Shown here one piece after another: positions 7,402-16,648 of a DNA stretch of 64,000 nt. A program made the position numbers and the translations under genes. Source of the stretch: Vreelandella titanicae BH1 (lineage in GTDB: Bacteria > Pseudomonadota > Gammaproteobacteria > Pseudomonadales > Halomonadaceae); assembly GCF_000336575.1 (NCBI RefSeq), contig NZ_AOPO01000007.1:62001-126000 (forward strand), in the 5' to 3' direction. Each line of letters starts with the position of its first letter. Within the stretch, counting starts at the first letter, position 1. The notes under the pieces are model-generated. The model did not search any database, was not told the origin of the DNA, and saw nothing but the letters and a program-made list of their open reading frames with translations.

Positions 7402-8891
7402 TGAATGGGGTTGGGCTGGTTTTAAACTTTGAAACCTTGCTGGTTATTTTAGCGGCTTCACTGTTTGGTATATTTGTAGGTGCAGTCCCCGGCCTTACTG
7501 CGACAATGGCAGTAGCGCTATTAGTACCTTTAACTTTCTACATGGATACCATCCCGGCTATTGCTGCCATTGTAACGACATCGGCGATGGCGATCTTTGC
7601 GGGTGATATTCCGGGTACCTATCTAAATATACCGGGCACGCCTGCATCGGCTGCTTATGTAGGGGAGTCCTACGCATTAGCGAAAAAAGGCAGGGCAAGA
7701 GAGGCCTTAGGTATTAATTTAGTATGTTCTGTTTTTGGCGGTATTTTTGGCACCATCGTTTTAATTGTTGTGGCTCAATCCCTTGCTGAGGTAGCGCTGC
7801 AGTTCAGTGCATTTGAGTACTTTTGGCTTGCGGTGCTCGGGTTAAGCTGTTCAATTTTTATTTCAGTTGGTTCTAGAACAAAAGCATTCCTCTCACTTCT
7901 TTTTGGCATTCTGCTTTCAACCGTAGGGCTTGATATGATGAGTGGTGCTCCACGTTTTACATTTGGAGTGCCCGACCTTATGGCCGGTATTAACTTTATA
8001 CCCGTTATGATTGGTATGTTTGCTCTAAATGAACTGATGAGCTATTACGCTTCAAAATCTGAGAAGAAAACAATCAGTATCGTCGATAACGATAGTGTCT
8101 TCCACAATGTACCTGGGCATATTAAACGTTACTGGCGTAACATGATACGTGGTAGCTCAATCGGCACGTTGATTGGTGCACTGCCGGGCGCGGGTGCAGA
8201 TATTGCGGCCTGGATCTCGTATGGTGTGGGAAAGGGTAGGTCAAAAGAGAGTGCCAAATATGGCACCGGTAATATAGAGGGCATCATGGATGCAAGCTCC
8301 GCTAATAATTCCGGTATCAGTGGTGCATGGGTGCCCGCTTTAGTCTTTGGGATTCCAGGTGACTCTATTACTGCCATCGTCATTGGCGTTTTATACATGA
8401 AAGGGATGAATCCTGGGCCCACTATTTTTATGGATGGGAGTGGATTGATCTATGCGCTGTTTATGGTGTTTATTTTAGCTAATTTGATGATGCTACCTAT
8501 TGGCTATATGGCTATCCGACTTTCAAAGTTTTTCATCCTAACACCCAGCCGGGTACTAATGCCCATAATATTATGCTTTTGCATTGTGGGGGCTTTCGCT
8601 ATCAATAATAGCGTTGTGGATATTTGGTTAATGCTTATTGTAGGGCTAGTGGCTTATGTATTGGCTGTGAATGACTTTCCAATGGCGCCAGCCATTCTTG
8701 GGTTAGTGTTGGGTTCCGTTGTTGAGAATAATTTCATGAGCGCAATGTTGCGTACCGGTGGTGACTTAACGAGCTTCTTTGCAAGACCAATCAGTGCGGG
8801 GCTTGGCATTGCGGTGATTTTACTATGGTGCTCACCGCTTTTGATTAAAGCTTATCGCTATCAGCAGCATAAATCAGGAAGTGTATATTAG
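7389..8891 (+). CDS. tctA: Tripartite tricarboxylate transporter large permease (TctA family)
   Basis: The 500-residue protein is strongly hydrophobic with about 10-12 membrane spans and carries the TctA signatures FGIFVGAVPGLTATMAVALL near the N-terminus and IGALPGAGADIAAWISYG in the middle. These two related glycine/proline-rich motifs are the family's inverted repeat and line the transport path. It forms the inner-membrane channel with TctB and takes substrate from TctC, driven by ion gradients. Its start overlaps the end of tctB. It is the last gene of the rightward set, followed by a bidirectional hairpin. Confidence 0.95.
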   Translation: MDILMNGVGLVLNFETLLVILAASLFGIFVGAVPGLTATMAVALLVPLTFYMDTIPAIAAIVTTSAMAIFAGDIPGTYLNIPGTPASAAYVGESYALAKKGRAREALGINLVCSVFGGIFGTIVLIVVAQSLAEVALQFSAFEYFWLAVLGLSCSIFISVGSRTKAFLSLLFGILLSTVGLDMMSGAPRFTFGVPDLMAGINFIPVMIGMFALNELMSYYASKSEKKTISIVDNDSVFHNVPGHIKRYWRNMIRGSSIGTLIGALPGAGADIAAWISYGVGKGRSKESAKYGTGNIEGIMDASSANNSGISGAWVPALVFGIPGDSITAIVIGVLYMKGMNPGPTIFMDGSGLIYALFMVFILANLMMLPIGYMAIRLSKFFILTPSRVLMPIILCFCIVGAFAINNSVVDIWLMLIVGLVAYVLAVNDFPMAPAILGLVLGSVVENNFMSAMLRTGGDLTSFFARPISAGLGIAVILLWCSPLLIKAYRYQQHKSGSVY

Positions 8892-8913
8892 TCTGTCAGT
8901 TACTATGAAATAA

Positions 8914-8944
8914 GCGCAGCGAGGCAAATATGGCCTCGCTGCGC
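8914..8944. terminator. Bidirectional hairpin terminator between convergent genes
   Basis: A perfect 12-bp stem (8914-8925 with 8933-8944) closes a 7-base loop between the tctA stop and the end of the leftward dehydrogenase gene. The T tract is weak on both sides (TTATTT on the minus strand). The position between convergent genes supports a shared terminator. Confidence 0.7.
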
Positions 8945-9000
8945 TAGTTCGTAAGTCTGTTTTATAAGACTATCGTGAAGCCATCGCTGGCTTTATTACG

Positions 9001-10575
9001 TTATTCACGCTTGCCATCGACCAGGCGCGATACTCCTGCAGGATTGCCATCACGAATAGCGTCGGGCAGTAGCCCTTCCGGCAGCGCCTGATAGCACACT
9101 GGGCGCAGGAAGCGGAAAATCGCAGCGCTACCTACTGAGGTCGTGCGTGAATCCGAGGTGGCAGGATAAGGGCCGCCATGCACCATGGCGTGGCACACTT
9201 CTACACCCGTCGGCCAGCCGTTGGCCAGGATACGTCCGGCCTTGCGCTCCAGCGTCGGCAGCAGTTGCTTGGCAGTCGCCAAGTCACCGTCATCCATCTG
9301 CAGCGTAATGGTGAGCTGGCCTTCTAACTGAGCCGCAACGCGGGCCACTTCCTGGGTGTCAGCACAGGCGATCACCAATGAAGTCGAACCGAACACCTCT
9401 TCCTGTAACGCGGGGTCGCTCAGAAACGCCTCGGCTTGGGTAACGAACAGCCCGGCCTGGCAGGGGTGAGCTGTCTCACCTGCCTGGCCGCGTGCCACCT
9501 CGGTCACCTTGGCGTGGCTGGCGAGTCGGCCTACGCCCTGTTGGTAGGCATCATGGATACCCGGCGTCAGCATGGTCTGGGCAGCACTGCCCTTAACTGC
9601 TTCACCGGCCGCCGCAACAAAGGCGTCCAGTTCAGGGCCCTGAACCGCAATGACTAGCCCCGGGTTGGTGCAGAACTGCCCGGCACCCATGTTGAGTGAA
9701 CCGACAAATCCCTCCGCAATCGCTTTACCGCGTGCCTTGAGGGCTTCCGGAAGTAGAAACACCGGGTTAATGGAGCTCATCTCGGCGTAAACCGGGATCG
9801 GCTGCGGCCGCGCCTGGGCGGTAGCCATGAGCGCCGTGCCGCCGTTACGTGAACCGGTAAAGCCTACTGCCTGGATGCGAGGGTCGGCAACCAGCGCCTG
9901 ACCGATTTCGCGGCCCGAGCCAAACAGCAGCGAGAAAACGCCCTCAGGGAGTTCGCACTTGGCAACGGCGCGTTGAATGGCGCGACCTACCAGCTCAGAA
10001 GTGCCGGGGTGGGCAGAGTGGCCCTTGACCACTACCGGGCAGCCGGCGGCCAGTGCGGAGGCGGTATCGCCACCGGCAACGCTAAAGGCGAGCGGGAAGT
10101 TGCTGGCGCCAAACACTGCCACCGGGCCCAGGCCGATATGGCGCTGACGCAGGTCGGCGCGGGGCAGCGGCTGACGATCGGGCATGGCCGGATCGATACG
10201 TACATCCAGCCATTCACCTGCGCGCACTACCGAGGCGAACAGCCGCAACTGGCCACAGGTACGTCCACGTTCGCCCTCTAAACGCGGGCGGGGCAGGCCG
10301 GTTTCGGCCATGGCACGTTCGATCAGCTCATCGCCGATCCCTTCGATCTCGGCGGCAATGGCTTCAAGAAAGCTGGCCCGCGCCTCTAAGGAGGTCTCGC
10401 AATAGCTATCGAAAGCCGCCTCGGCTAATGCGCAGGCCTGTTCGACCTCGGTCTTGCTGCCGCCGGGGTAGGCGGGCGCCAGCGTTTCGCCGGTGGCGGG
10501 ATTTACCGCATGAATGTCAGCCTGTTGGCCGCTAATGGCCTGCTGACCGATCAGTAGTTTACCTTCCAGAGTCAT
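9001..10575 (-). CDS. Alpha-ketoglutarate semialdehyde dehydrogenase (2,5-dioxovalerate dehydrogenase)
   Basis: This 524-residue aldehyde dehydrogenase belongs to the KGSADH branch used in oxidative pentose and hexarate catabolism. It oxidises 2,5-dioxopentanoate to alpha-ketoglutarate with NAD(P). Key features are [20 protein letters not shown] (cofactor pocket), the glutamate in [12 protein letters not shown] and the catalytic cysteine at residue 302 in [10 protein letters not shown]. The C-terminus [15 protein letters not shown] is typical of the family. The start has a strong AGGAGG site. It is the last gene of the leftward TRAP-AraD1-KGSADH operon and supplies the final step for pentonates formed by enzymes elsewhere in the window. 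A decayed relative lies at 4290-4497. Confidence 0.93.
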   Translation of the reverse strand: MTLEGKLLIGQQAISGQQADIHAVNPATGETLAPAYPGGSKTEVEQACALAEAAFDSYCETSLEARASFLEAIAAEIEGIGDELIERAMAETGLPRPRLEGERGRTCGQLRLFASVVRAGEWLDVRIDPAMPDRQPLPRADLRQRHIGLGPVAVFGASNFPLAFSVAGGDTASALAAGCPVVVKGHSAHPGTSELVGRAIQRAVAKCELPEGVFSLLFGSGREIGQALVADPRIQAVGFTGSRNGGTALMATAQARPQPIPVYAEMSSINPVFLLPEALKARGKAIAEGFVGSLNMGAGQFCTNPGLVIAVQGPELDAFVAAAGEAVKGSAAQTMLTPGIHDAYQQGVGRLASHAKVTEVARGQAGETAHPCQAGLFVTQAEAFLSDPALQEEVFGSTSLVIACADTQEVARVAAQLEGQLTITLQMDDGDLATAKQLLPTLERKAGRILANGWPTGVEVCHAMVHGGPYPATSDSRTTSVGSAAIFRFLRPVCYQALPEGLLPDAIRDGNPAGVSRLVDGKRE

Positions 10576-10605
10576 ACTTCCTCCTGCTGGGGTGGTTAGA
10601 GTACG

Positions 10606-11592
10606 TTAAAGCGACTTTACGCTGATGGGCGGTGCGTCTGCTTCCACCCGTAGAGGGTTGCGCAGGGCGCGACCAAACTCATTGATTTTGATCTCGAAGC
10701 GATCGCCCTCGCGCACCTTGATGCCGTCGGCGAAGCTCAGTGTCGCGGTACCGAAAAAGTGCACATGCACATCGCCGGGGCGGCGGAAGCCCGGGTATTT
10801 AAAGTGGTGATATTCCAGGTTGGCCAGGCTATGGGCCATGTTGGCCTCGCCGGTGAGAAAGGGCTTCTCCCACACTGTTTCACCACTGCGATGAATAGCG
10901 CTGGTGCCTTCCAGATGATCAGGTAGTTCGCCGATCAACAGTTCGGGACCAAAGCTGCAGGCGCGTAGCTTGGAGTGAGCTAACCACAAGTAGTTGAAGC
11001 GCTCGGTCACGTGATCAGAAAATTCGTTACCGAGGGCGTAGCCGACCCGCCAGGGCTGGCCGTCATCACCAATCACATAGAGGCCCGCCAACTCAGGCTC
11101 CTCGCCTGCATCTTCGGCGAAGGCGGGGGATGGAATCTCCGCTTCTGGCGCCACCACGCACTGGCCATCGCCCTTGTAGAACCACTCCGGCTGTGCACCT
11201 ACCTGGCCTGCATCGGGTTTGCCGCCCTCCACGCCCAGCTTGAACATGCGCATGGAGTCGGTCATATCCTCCTCCGCGGCCTGGGCTTTGGCATGCATTG
11301 CCGAGCGGGTATCGGCACTTCCCAGGTGGGTAAGGCCGGTGCCGGTGACCAGGCAGTGGGCCGGGTCGGTATGGGTCAGCGGGGGTAGCAACTGTTTAGT
11401 GTCGACCAGCGCTTGATAATCCAGGCGTGTGTCGGTCAATGCTTCCGTCAGCATGTCGCTAAGTGGCTTGCCGGCGGCAATGGCCCGATTGGCCAGGGTG
11501 TAGGTGTCGCAGTCGAGCAGTCTGACCTGCTCTTCGCTTTCGACCAGGGCGGCGCGAACCTGGCCCTGGTGGTCACACTGAATCAGTCGCAT
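10606..11592 (-). CDS. AraD1/GguC family 2-keto-3-deoxy-pentonate dehydratase (fumarylacetoacetase-like fold)
   Basis: The 328-residue protein matches the AraD1/GguC group: an N-terminal domain (MRLIQCDHQGQVRAALVES) and a fumarylacetoacetate-hydrolase-like C-terminal domain with acidic metal ligands, for example FAEDAGEEPELAGLYV, GYALGNEFSDHVTE and FGTATLSFADGI. Relatives are linked to conversion of 2-keto-3-deoxy-L-arabonate to alpha-ketoglutarate semialdehyde, and GguC of Agrobacterium is encoded beside the ChvE-GguAB sugar importer. The gene sits 30 bp upstream of the semialdehyde dehydrogenase gene, matching consecutive steps. A clear AAGGAGA precedes the start. A 2-keto-3-deoxy-D-xylonate substrate is equally plausible. 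Confidence 0.87.
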   Translation of the reverse strand: MRLIQCDHQGQVRAALVESEEQVRLLDCDTYTLANRAIAAGKPLSDMLTEALTDTRLDYQALVDTKQLLPPLTHTDPAHCLVTGTGLTHLGSADTRSAMHAKAQAAEEDMTDSMRMFKLGVEGGKPDAGQVGAQPEWFYKGDGQCVVAPEAEIPSPAFAEDAGEEPELAGLYVIGDDGQPWRVGYALGNEFSDHVTERFNYLWLAHSKLRACSFGPELLIGELPDHLEGTSAIHRSGETVWEKPFLTGEANMAHSLANLEYHHFKYPGFRRPGDVHVHFFGTATLSFADGIKVREGDRFEIKINEFGRALRNPLRVEADAPPISVKSL

Positions 11593-11634
11593 GGCGGTCT
11601 CCTTATGCAGAGTCAGTCAATAGTGTAGCGGTCA

Positions 11635-12936
11635 TCATAGTGGCCAAATGGCCAGTTGCGGCCACATCAATAGCGCCGCGAGTACGCACAGCTGAATGGC
11701 CATAAAGGGTAGTACGGACAGGTAAATATCCTTGAGGCTGATATCCGGCGGTGCCACGCTTTTAAGGTAGAAGGCGGCGGGCCCAAAGGGTGGCGACAGG
11801 AACGATACCTGCATATTCACGGCGAATAGAATGCCGAACCAGATCGGATCGAAACCGAGCTGAATAACGATGGGTAGAAAGATCGGCAGAGCCAGCATGG
11901 CGATCCCGATCCAGTCTAGGAATAGCCCCAGCACGAGCATAATCGCCATCATCACCAGAATGATCACAATGGGCGCTACATCGAGTCCCAGGATCAAGCT
12001 CGAAACAAAACGGTTGCCTCCCATTAAATTATAGACGCCCACCAGGGCGGCGGCGCCGATGCCGATCCAGATGATCATGCCGCAGGTATTCATGGTCTGC
12101 CCAAGGCTATGGTGCAGCATACCCGGGGTGAATTCGCCGCGAACAATAGTGGCGAGCAGTACACCGAAAACACCCATGGCCGCGGCTTCGGTGACCGAGG
12201 CGATACCACCGTAGATAGTGCCCAGCACTAAAAAAGCGATCAGCCCTGGTAACAGAATGGCCTTGACCGCGTCCAGCTTAGTGGCGAAAGGGTTATCCTG
12301 GGTATCTCTATCTAACGGCGGGCCCAGTGCGGGATTTCTCAGGCAGCGCACCAGCACATAGGCAATGTAGCAACCCATCAAAATCACCGCTGGCGTCACG
12401 GCTGCGGCGAACAGGTCAGCAATCGATACGCTGGCGATCAGACCGTAGATAATCAGCACGATTGAGGGCGGCATCATGGTGCCCAGGGCGCCCCCGGCAC
12501 ACACCACCCCAATAGAGAGGTGTTTGTCGTAGCCCAGGCGGAGCATTTGGGGCAGCGCCAGAATCCCAAGCAGCACGATCTCACCACCGATAATGCCCGA
12601 AAGAGCGGCCAGGAAGAACGCTACCACGATGGTCTGCACCGCCACGCCACCTGGCAGGCGACCGGCGAAGACGCGCATGGCGTTGAACAGGTCTTTGGCG
12701 ATTCCGGAGCGATCCAGCAGTGATGCCATCAACACGAACATGGGCACCGCCACCAGCGAATACTCGGTGATAAACCCATAAACGCGGCTGGTGACCAGGG
12801 GCAGCGCCGCCTCGCCGAACCAGCCGAAGGTGAACGCCATCGCTACCAAGCCGGTGATAAACGCCAGCGGCAGACCGGTGACCAGTAGCGCGAAAATGGC
12901 CCCGACCATGAGGATCGTTGCGGTTGAAATATCCAT
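11635..12936 (-). CDS. dctM: TRAP transporter large permease (DctM)
   Basis: The 433-residue integral membrane protein has about 12 hydrophobic spans and the DctM landmarks FALLVTGLPLAFITGLVA at the N-terminus, PSIVLIIYGLIASVSIADLF in the middle and SFLSPPFGPAAFYLK near the C-terminus. It is the ion-coupled translocating subunit of a tripartite periplasmic transporter. Its start overlaps the last base of the DctQ reading frame (junction at 12936). It shares the leftward operon with the AraD1 and semialdehyde dehydrogenase genes, which suggests uptake of a sugar acid such as arabonate or xylonate. Substrate assignment is inference from context. Confidence 0.95.
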   Translation of the reverse strand: MDISTATILMVGAIFALLVTGLPLAFITGLVAMAFTFGWFGEAALPLVTSRVYGFITEYSLVAVPMFVLMASLLDRSGIAKDLFNAMRVFAGRLPGGVAVQTIVVAFFLAALSGIIGGEIVLLGILALPQMLRLGYDKHLSIGVVCAGGALGTMMPPSIVLIIYGLIASVSIADLFAAAVTPAVILMGCYIAYVLVRCLRNPALGPPLDRDTQDNPFATKLDAVKAILLPGLIAFLVLGTIYGGIASVTEAAAMGVFGVLLATIVRGEFTPGMLHHSLGQTMNTCGMIIWIGIGAAALVGVYNLMGGNRFVSSLILGLDVAPIVIILVMMAIMLVLGLFLDWIGIAMLALPIFLPIVIQLGFDPIWFGILFAVNMQVSFLSPPFGPAAFYLKSVAPPDISLKDIYLSVLPFMAIQLCVLAALLMWPQLAIWPL

Positions 12937-13547
12937 CAGCGCGCCTCCTCGATGTTGGCAGCGGGTTTCGCTTTAATCGATTCCCACAGATGCAGGCAGG
13001 CCTGTAGCGTCATCAACACCAGAGCAAACAGAATCATGCCCTTGACCATAGCGGGAAAGGGCGGATTCCAAGAGGTGCCGGAGCGCTCCAGCGACCACTC
13101 ACCGAGCGGGTTATGCGAAGCTCCCCAGAACATATGAAAGGCGGCATAGCTCATTGTCAGGCAGAAAATCAGGGTGAGCAGGTCGTTGAAACGATCCATC
13201 CAGCATTTCAACCTGGGCCCGGCGCTGTCGTAAAGCACCTTGACGCGGATATGGCTATTGCGCGCCATGGCCGCTGGACCGCCCAATACAAAGATAACGG
13301 CGATCAGAAACACGACGGTTTCATGTACCCAGGAGGTGGGGTTGTTGAAACCGTAGCGCATAAAGACTTCGACGACGCTGATGCCCATCGCGACCAGCAC
13401 GAGCCAGGAAACGGCACGGCCGCCCCGTGCAATTAAGCGGTCTAAAGCATTACGTTCGGGAGACACCTCTTCCACCGTTTCGAGGATCTCGGGGAGATCC
13501 TGGGTATTCGGCGAAGGGGTTTGATTGTCAGGCGTTTTTTGGGACAT
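12936..13547 (-). CDS. dctQ: TRAP transporter small permease (DctQ)
   Basis: The protein is 203 residues with four membrane helices after an acidic cytoplasmic extension of about 40 residues. The DctQ core includes VVEVFMRYGFNNPTSWVHET and the phrase FVLGGPAAMARNSHIRVKVL, which is diagnostic for the family. It partners DctM and the binding protein encoded upstream. The ribosome site is weak and the gene follows a strong hairpin at 13562-13594, so it is probably made in smaller amounts than DctP. Confidence 0.93.
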   Translation of the reverse strand: MSQKTPDNQTPSPNTQDLPEILETVEEVSPERNALDRLIARGGRAVSWLVLVAMGISVVEVFMRYGFNNPTSWVHETVVFLIAVIFVLGGPAAMARNSHIRVKVLYDSAGPRLKCWMDRFNDLLTLIFCLTMSYAAFHMFWGASHNPLGEWSLERSGTSWNPPFPAMVKGMILFALVLMTLQACLHLWESIKAKPAANIEEAR

Positions 13548-13561
13548 GGCGCGACTCTACG

Positions 13562-13594
13562 CGCAGCGCTCGGGGTGTTTGCCCGAGCGCTGCG
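13562..13594 (-). promoter_or_regulatory. Intercistronic hairpin between dctP and dctQ
   Basis: A perfect 13-bp GC-rich stem (13562-13574 with 13582-13594) with a 7-base loop and no T tract lies between the binding-protein and small-permease genes. Such structures usually protect the upstream mRNA from 3' decay and lower downstream expression. Confidence 0.65.
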
Positions 13595-13644
13595 TTGGTT
13601 AGATTAATGAGGCCGGTTGTGAGCAGAGAGTTGAGAACACAGAG

Positions 13645-14664
13645 TTAGAGCAGATTGCGCGAGCGCAAAAAGGCGGTCGCCGAGTCATAAATCTTCTGGG
13701 TCATCTCATTTTCACCCGCCCACTCTTGCCACTCCTGCTCAGCCGCGGTGCGGAATTTCTGACGCTCTTCTTCGGGCAAGTTGAAGGGGTGAACGTCTGG
13801 GTCATCCTGAAGCCGCTGCAGGGTCTCAATATCCTGCTCCTTGAGGCGGGCAATCAGGTCGTAGGCCATGCCATCAAAGGCGGTATTGAGGGTCGTCTGT
13901 AGCTCCTCGGGCAAGCCATCCCAGATGTCTTTATTGATCGACACAGCGATCATGGGCATGGAGTGAAAGCCAGGGTAGAGCGGGTAGGGGGCGAAAGCGT
14001 GCAGACCCATGGCGTCGTTATTCGAGAGCACCGTGGAGTCTGCGGCGTCGATTACGCCTTTTTCCAGGCCGGTATACACCTCAGAGCCCGGCAGATTAAC
14101 GGGTGTGGCGCCAATGCGCTCGAAGATGTTGTACACCATGCCTTGAGGGGCACGGATTTTTAGCCCTTCAAAGTCAGCGATGGATTCGATGGGCACCGTG
14201 GAGGGTACCGACTCCAACGGAAAGGTCGCTGCGCTGATCAAATGGGCGCCATAGGGTTCGACCAGTTCGTTGTAAAGCTCTTCACCGCCGCCGTATTTCA
14301 TGTACTCCAGGAAATCGTAGGGGTTCTGCCAAGCACCAACAAGATTGCCGAGCATACCAAAAGCCGGATCCTGGCCAGAGAAGTAGCTGGGGTCGGTCAT
14401 ATGACCCTGCAGAATCCCTGAGCTAACGGCGGTCAATGTCTCAGTAGGGCCAACCACGGAATTAATCGGCATTACCTCGATTTCAACACGGCCATCGGTC
14501 ATTGCCGTAATTCGCTCGGCCCACTCTTGTTTGATCTTAAAGCTGGGTTCGCCCGAGGTTTCTGACGCCTGAAATTTCCATTCGTACTCGGCTGCCTGGG
14601 CCGCAGAGAGGCCCAGCAGTAGCACGGAACCAGTGAGTAGCGAGCTGTATTTCGATTTGAGCAT
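13645..14664 (-). CDS. dctP: TRAP transporter substrate-binding protein (DctP)
   Basis: The periplasmic binding protein has a signal peptide (LLTGSVLLLGLSAAQA) followed by EYEWKFQASETSGEPSFKIK. Typical DctP features follow: GRVEIEVMPINSVVGPTETL, the ligand-binding arginine region in LKIRAPQGM, and PVNLPGSEVYTGLEKGVIDA. I chose the ATG at 14664 because GAGGAA precedes it by 8 bases and the signal peptide starts there (339 residues). The frame stays open to 14904, but that 80-residue extension has no ribosome site, lacks family character and would run across the divergent promoter. It delivers a probable sugar acid to DctQM. Confidence 0.93.
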   Translation of the reverse strand: MLKSKYSSLLTGSVLLLGLSAAQAAEYEWKFQASETSGEPSFKIKQEWAERITAMTDGRVEIEVMPINSVVGPTETLTAVSSGILQGHMTDPSYFSGQDPAFGMLGNLVGAWQNPYDFLEYMKYGGGEELYNELVEPYGAHLISAATFPLESVPSTVPIESIADFEGLKIRAPQGMVYNIFERIGATPVNLPGSEVYTGLEKGVIDAADSTVLSNNDAMGLHAFAPYPLYPGFHSMPMIAVSINKDIWDGLPEELQTTLNTAFDGMAYDLIARLKEQDIETLQRLQDDPDVHPFNLPEEERQKFRTAAEQEWQEWAGENEMTQKIYDSATAFLRSRNLL

Positions 14665-14750
14665 AGCACTATTCCTCAAGTTTTTTGTTGTGGAGAGCGT
14701 GGTGGTTAACGCTGTAATGCAACGGGCCAATGACCCACGTGGGAGGGTAA

Positions 14751-14779
14751 TGTTGAACATTAAGAGCAATTGTTCAACA
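14751..14779. promoter_or_regulatory. Tandem TGTTNAACA operator-like elements in the dctP/dehydratase divergent promoter
   Basis: TGTTGAACA (14751-14759) and TGTTCAACA (14771-14779) are each a palindrome around a central base and their centres are 20 bp apart, about two helical turns. Together they also form a larger inverted repeat with 9-base arms. The pair lies between the divergent dctP and dehydratase starts, as expected for a shared regulator. The regulator is not known. Confidence 0.5.
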
Positions 14780-14902
14780 TATACTTTTGTATGGTCGACT
14801 AGATTGACGGGGTAGTTTAGTGTCTTGCGCATTCGGCACCCACTCTCGACGCCAACTCTCAGGTCGTCAGCCGTCACCGAAATAAAACAAGGAGTTAACC
14901 TC

Positions 14903-16648
14903 ATGGGCCAACGTCAACGTCCGCTGCGCAGTGCTGAATGGTTTGGCACGGCTGATAAGAACGGTTTTATGTACCGCAGTTGGATGAAAAACCAGGGCAT
15001 TCCCGACCATGAGTTTCAGGGCAAACCGATCATCGGTATCTGCAACACCTGGTCGGAGCTCACACCTTGCAATGCGCACTTTCGTAAGTTGGCGGAGCAC
15101 GTGAAGCAGGGCGTGCTGGAGGCGGGTGGCTACCCGGTGGAGTTTCCGGTGTTCTCCAACGGCGAATCCAACCTACGGCCTACCGCGATGTTTACCCGCA
15201 ACCTGGCCAGCATGGACGTGGAGGAAGCGATTCGCGGTAATCCCATCGATGCGGTGGTGCTGCTGGTGGGCTGCGACAAAACTACCCCGGCGCTACTGAT
15301 GGGCGCGGCGAGCTGCGATATTCCCACCATCGTGGTCACCGGCGGACCAATGCTCAACGGCAAGCACAAGGGCAAGGACATTGGTTCCGGCACCGTGGTC
15401 TGGAAGCTCTCCGAGCAGGTCAAGGCGGGTGAGATTTCACTCCACGACTTTATGGCCGCCGAAGCGGGCATGTCCCGTTCTGCGGGCACCTGCAACACCA
15501 TGGGCACCGCCTCCACCATGGCCTGCATGGCGGAATCCCTGGGCACCTCGCTACCCCACAATGCGGCGATCCCTGCGGTAGACTCTCGCCGCTACGTGCT
15601 GGCACACCTTTCGGGTAACCGGATTGTCGAGATGGTCAACGAAGACCTGCGGCTCTCCAAGATCCTTACCAAGGAAGCTTTCGACAACGCCATCCGTACC
15701 AACGCCGCCATTGGCGGCTCCACCAACGCAGTGATTCATCTCAAGGCCATTGCTGGGCGGATTGGTGTGGATTTGACCCTGGACGACTGGAGCCGTGTAG
15801 GCCGCGGCACGCCCACGGTGGTCGATCTACAGCCCTCGGGGCGGTTCTTGATGGAGGAGTTCTACTACGCCGGTGGCCTGCCCGCGGTGCTTAGACGCCT
15901 GGGCGAGGCCAACCGGCTGCCCTTCAAGGACGCCTTGACCGTCAACGGCAAAACCCTGTGGGAGAACGTCCAGGACGCCCCGCTGTACAACGACGAAGTG
16001 ATTCGCCCGCTGGATAATCCGCTCACCGCGGACGGCGGCATCTGCGTGGTGCGCGGCAACCTCGCCCCTAATGGCGCGGTGTTAAAGCCCTCGGCAGCCA
16101 CGGCCGAACTCATGCAGCACCGAGGTCGTGCGGTGGTGTTCGAGGACTTCGACGACTACAAGGCGCGCATCAACGACCCGGACTTGGACGTGGAAGCCAA
16201 TGACATTCTGGTCATGAAGCACTGCGGCCCACGTGGTTATCACGGCATGGCGGAGGTGGGCAATATGGGCCTGCCGCCCAAGATCCTCGCCCAGGGCATT
16301 ACCGACATGGTGCGCATCTCCGACGCCCGCATGAGCGGTACCGCCTACGGCACCGTGGTACTGCACGTGGCACCCGAAGCCGCCGCCGGTGGCCCGTTGG
16401 CCGCGGTACGCAACGGCGACTGGATCGAGCTCGACTGCGAAAGTGGCCGGCTGCATCTGGAACTCAGCGACGAAGAACTGGCCTCGCGCCTGGCCGAAAG
16501 TGACCCCACTGCCGCCTCAACGCTGATTGCCAGCCAGGGCGGCTACCGCCAGCTGTATATCGAGCGGGTGCTCCAGGCGGACGAAGGTTGCGACTTTGAC
16601 TTCCTGGTGGGTTGCCGCGGTTCTGATGTGCCGCGGCACTCGCATTAA
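14903..16648 (+). CDS. IlvD/Edd family pentonate dehydratase (L-arabonate/D-xylonate dehydratase), copy 1
   Basis: The 581-residue protein is an IlvD/Edd Fe-S dehydratase of the pentonate subgroup, converting L-arabonate or D-xylonate to the 2-keto-3-deoxy acid. The cluster cysteines lie in GICNTWSELTPCN (near residue 55), LLVGCDKTTPALLMGA (near 125) and SAGTCNTMGTASTMACM (near 195). The C-terminal motif ISDARMSGTAYGTVVLH is also typical. The start at 14903 has AAGGAG eight bases upstream. The frame extends to 14825 without support. The stop overlaps the convergent LysR gene by 4 bp. A second copy at 22802-24547 encodes an almost identical protein, with differences only at the extreme N-terminus, near residue 11 and one Asn/Asp in GEANRLP. 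Confidence 0.93.
   Translation: MGQRQRPLRSAEWFGTADKNGFMYRSWMKNQGIPDHEFQGKPIIGICNTWSELTPCNAHFRKLAEHVKQGVLEAGGYPVEFPVFSNGESNLRPTAMFTRNLASMDVEEAIRGNPIDAVVLLVGCDKTTPALLMGAASCDIPTIVVTGGPMLNGKHKGKDIGSGTVVWKLSEQVKAGEISLHDFMAAEAGMSRSAGTCNTMGTASTMACMAESLGTSLPHNAAIPAVDSRRYVLAHLSGNRIVEMVNEDLRLSKILTKEAFDNAIRTNAAIGGSTNAVIHLKAIAGRIGVDLTLDDWSRVGRGTPTVVDLQPSGRFLMEEFYYAGGLPAVLRRLGEANRLPFKDALTVNGKTLWENVQDAPLYNDEVIRPLDNPLTADGGICVVRGNLAPNGAVLKPSAATAELMQHRGRAVVFEDFDDYKARINDPDLDVEANDILVMKHCGPRGYHGMAEVGNMGLPPKILAQGITDMVRISDARMSGTAYGTVVLHVAPEAAAGGPLAAVRNGDWIELDCESGRLHLELSDEELASRLAESDPTAASTLIASQGGYRQLYIERVLQADEGCDFDFLVGCRGSDVPRHSH
14938..16648 (+). repeat. Direct repeat, copy 1 (pentonate dehydratase gene body)
   Basis: About 1.7 kb that aligns without gaps to 22837-24547 in the same orientation. 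Long identical tracts alternate with patches of third-codon-position differences. The two copies bracket the LysR, galM and araFGH genes. Confidence 0.85.

Noticed and set aside
14665..14904. N-terminal extension of DctP by 80 residues
   Set aside because: It has no Shine-Dalgarno, crosses the divergent promoter and operator region, and the signal peptide begins at 14664.
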